A DNA stretch of 6,982 nucleotides, taken from Armatimonadota bacterium. Lineage in GTDB: Bacteria > Armatimonadota > Armatimonadia > Armatimonadales > Armatimonadaceae. The position numbers and the translations under genes were made by a program. The number at the start of each line of letters is the position of its first letter. Position 1 is the first letter of the stretch. Under the pieces are notes generated by a model that was not told the DNA's origin, did no database searches, and worked only from the letters and a program-made list of their open reading frames with translations. Positions 5,416-6,982 of this stretch are shown one piece after another. Location of the stretch: contig JAURHZ010000124.1 in NCBI GenBank assembly GCA_030833025.1, positions 1 to 6,982 of the forward strand. The letters run 5' to 3'.

Positions 5416-6982
5416 ATGGATGCAAGGCGCCTTCTCTACTACATCGGCCCGCTGGGCATCGTAACATTCTGCGCACTCAGCGTATCGGCAACAGGCAAAG
5501 CGCACGCAACAAACCGTGCAAAACCCGCATTGCAGCTCACCGGGTTATCTACATCAATCACCCTCGATGGTCCATGGACAAGCCACCGTATAGTCGCCGA
5601 GCTGCCATCCGGCAAAGATGTCACCGCCACCGCACGCTACACAATTGCCGACCCAAAAATCGCACGTATCAGCGATGGAACCGTCTATCCCATCCAAGAT
5701 GGCAAGACAAACATCACCATTAACGCCGCTGGGCGCAGCTTGGTTGTTCCTATAGATGTCCGTAATGTCACCACAAAAGCAACGCCGCGCTTCATCGCCG
5801 ATGTCGAACCAATCCTGACACGTTCCAACTGCAATGGTGGTGGATGCCACGGAGCAACGCAAGGGAAAGGTGGCTTCCGCCTAAGCCTCCAGGCATTTGA
5901 CCCCGACCTCGACTTTGCTAGCATCACAAAAGGCAGCGCCAGCCGCCGGATTTCTCCCGCGCAGCCGATGAACTCGCTGTTACTGCGAAAGCCCACGATG
6001 GCCGTTCCCCACAAAGGCGGGCCGGCCCTGACTGAGGGGACACAACACCACCGACTCCTCAGCGAGTGGATTCGCCTCGGGATGCCTGGACCTAAACAGG
6101 ATGACCCAACGGTTACCAAGCTGGATGTCTACCCGAAAATGCGCACGCTTGCCGTCGGGGACACACAGGCCATCCGGGTCGTCGCGACGCTCTCGGATTC
6201 CACGACACGCGATGTCACCGCCGAGTCGCTTATCAGCGGCTCCGATGCCGCCGTTGCAGGTGTGAGCCCGGATGGCATCATCAAAGTCACGGGCAAGGGC
6301 TCCGCCGCCGTACTGATCCGCTACCGGGATGTCGTCACAACAGCGACCATCAACAGTCCCTTTGGTACACCACTGAAGCCACGCCCGGCACCGGATGCCG
6401 AAACGCGTACACCGGCATCGGTTGCCATGGATGTCCTCGTTGACAAAAAGCTTGCTAAGCTCGGCCTCACCCCCAGCCAACGCGCTAGCGATACCGAGTT
6501 CCTCCGCCGCGTCACACTTGATATCTGCGGAACACTGCCATCCCCAAAAGACATTCGTGACTTCCTGGCTGACCGTGAGCTGGACAAGCGCGAACGCATC
6601 GTCGACAAGCTGCTCGCAAGCCCTGAATATGTCGACACCTGGACACTGTTCTGGGGCGACTACACCAGAGCATCCACGAAAGCCCTCGGCGAACGCGGCT
6701 TAGCCTCCATGAACCTGTGGCTAAGGTCATCCGTGGCGCTGAACAAGCCCATGAGCACCTTTGCACGCGAGCTGATCACCGCAAAAGGTAGTAACTACGA
6801 CAATGGCGCGGCAGGCTTTTTCAGAGCCGAACGCTCACCCGAAGCGCTGCTCGAAACCACAAGCCAGGTCTTCCTCGGAACACGTATCGGCTGCGCAAAG
6901 TGCCATAACCACCCGTACGAGCGCTTCAAGCAGTATGAGTACTACCAAATGGCCGCGTTCTTTGTGCGGACAAAAACCAAGG
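5416..6982 (+). CDS. Secreted BIG2 / cytochrome-like / DUF1549 protein, N-terminal 522 codons (runs off right edge)
   Basis: I translated this frame by hand; it stays open to the window end. An N-terminal signal sequence (basic MDARR, hydrophobic core to about residue 25, possible AHA cleavage site near 31) predicts export. A first BIG2-like Ig fold spans about 39-117 and ends in a GTVYPIQDGKTNITI-type strand. A cytochrome-like segment follows with C139-NGGG-C144-H145, then GKGGFRLSL and VPHKGG, a layout known from PVC-type proteins. A second BIG2-like domain covers about 235-313 (LAVGDTQ, DVTAES, GIIKVTGKG). The DUF1549 domain starts at about 335 (FLRRVTLDICGTLPSP at 362-377) and contains C493-AK-C496-H497-NHPYERFKQYEYY. 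The family normally continues into DUF1553, which would lie beyond the window. A role in extracytoplasmic electron transfer or polymer breakdown has been proposed for such proteins, but the function is not established. Confidence 0.9.
   Translation, partial: MDARRLLYYIGPLGIVTFCALSVSATGKAHATNRAKPALQLTGLSTSITLDGPWTSHRIVAELPSGKDVTATARYTIADPKIARISDGTVYPIQDGKTNITINAAGRSLVVPIDVRNVTTKATPRFIADVEPILTRSNCNGGGCHGATQGKGGFRLSLQAFDPDLDFASITKGSASRRISPAQPMNSLLLRKPTMAVPHKGGPALTEGTQHHRLLSEWIRLGMPGPKQDDPTVTKLDVYPKMRTLAVGDTQAIRVVATLSDSTTRDVTAESLISGSDAAVAGVSPDGIIKVTGKGSAAVLIRYRDVVTTATINSPFGTPLKPRPAPDAETRTPASVAMDVLVDKKLAKLGLTPSQRASDTEFLRRVTLDICGTLPSPKDIRDFLADRELDKRERIVDKLLASPEYVDTWTLFWGDYTRASTKALGERGLASMNLWLRSSVALNKPMSTFARELITAKGSNYDNGAAGFFRAERSPEALLETTSQVFLGTRIGCAKCHNHPYERFKQYEYYQMAAFFVRTKTK

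Noticed and set aside
5980..6480. Minus-strand open frame of 166 codons, with similar ones at 5439-5630, 5554-5862, 5685-6119 and 6321-6638
   Set aside because: All lie opposite the continuous plus-strand DUF1549 gene, which has clear domain motifs. Their products are low-complexity and rich in R, G, C and S, as expected for antisense shadows.

Overview
The window looks like chromosomal DNA of moderate GC content from a bacterium of the Armatimonadota (Fimbriimonas-like) or, less likely, the Planctomycetes/Verrucomicrobia group. This placement is an inference from two gene families. One is a prepilin-like protein with an FTLIELLVVIAIIAIL start, an LFPVFAQAR continuation and a DGH.KWL end. The other is a secreted BIG2 + cytochrome-like + DUF1549 protein. 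No rRNA, tRNA, CRISPR array, insertion sequence or prophage signal is visible.

Layout. From the left edge to 3849, the minus strand carries recC followed by recB. The recB start lies inside the end of recC (8-base overlap, 538-545), and recB runs off the left edge. These encode two subunits of the RecBCD helicase-nuclease, and recD may follow beyond the window. From 3850 to 3992 there is a short AT-rich gap with an intrinsic terminator that reads on the minus strand. From 3993 to 5142 there is a two-gene minus-strand unit: a type IV pilin-like/H-X9-DG protein and, 19 bases behind it, a 90-residue single-span membrane protein of unknown function. Both have strong GGAGG ribosome binding sites. 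From 5143 to 5415 there is a divergent intergenic region unusually rich in inverted repeats. From 5416 to the right edge, the plus strand carries the first 522 codons of a large secreted protein: signal peptide, BIG2-like domain, CX4CH cytochrome-like segment, second BIG2-like domain, and a DUF1549 domain with CX2CH. Its expected DUF1553 part lies beyond the window.

How the genes relate. recC and recB form a translationally coupled DNA-repair operon that the terminator separates from the envelope genes. The pilin-like/small membrane protein pair and the DUF1549 gene are transcribed away from each other from one 273-base regulatory region. Both sides make exported or membrane products, so shared regulation is possible but not shown. 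No undescribed defence or mobile system can be supported here. The least explained items are the small membrane protein and the dyad-rich intergenic region with its structured leaders.
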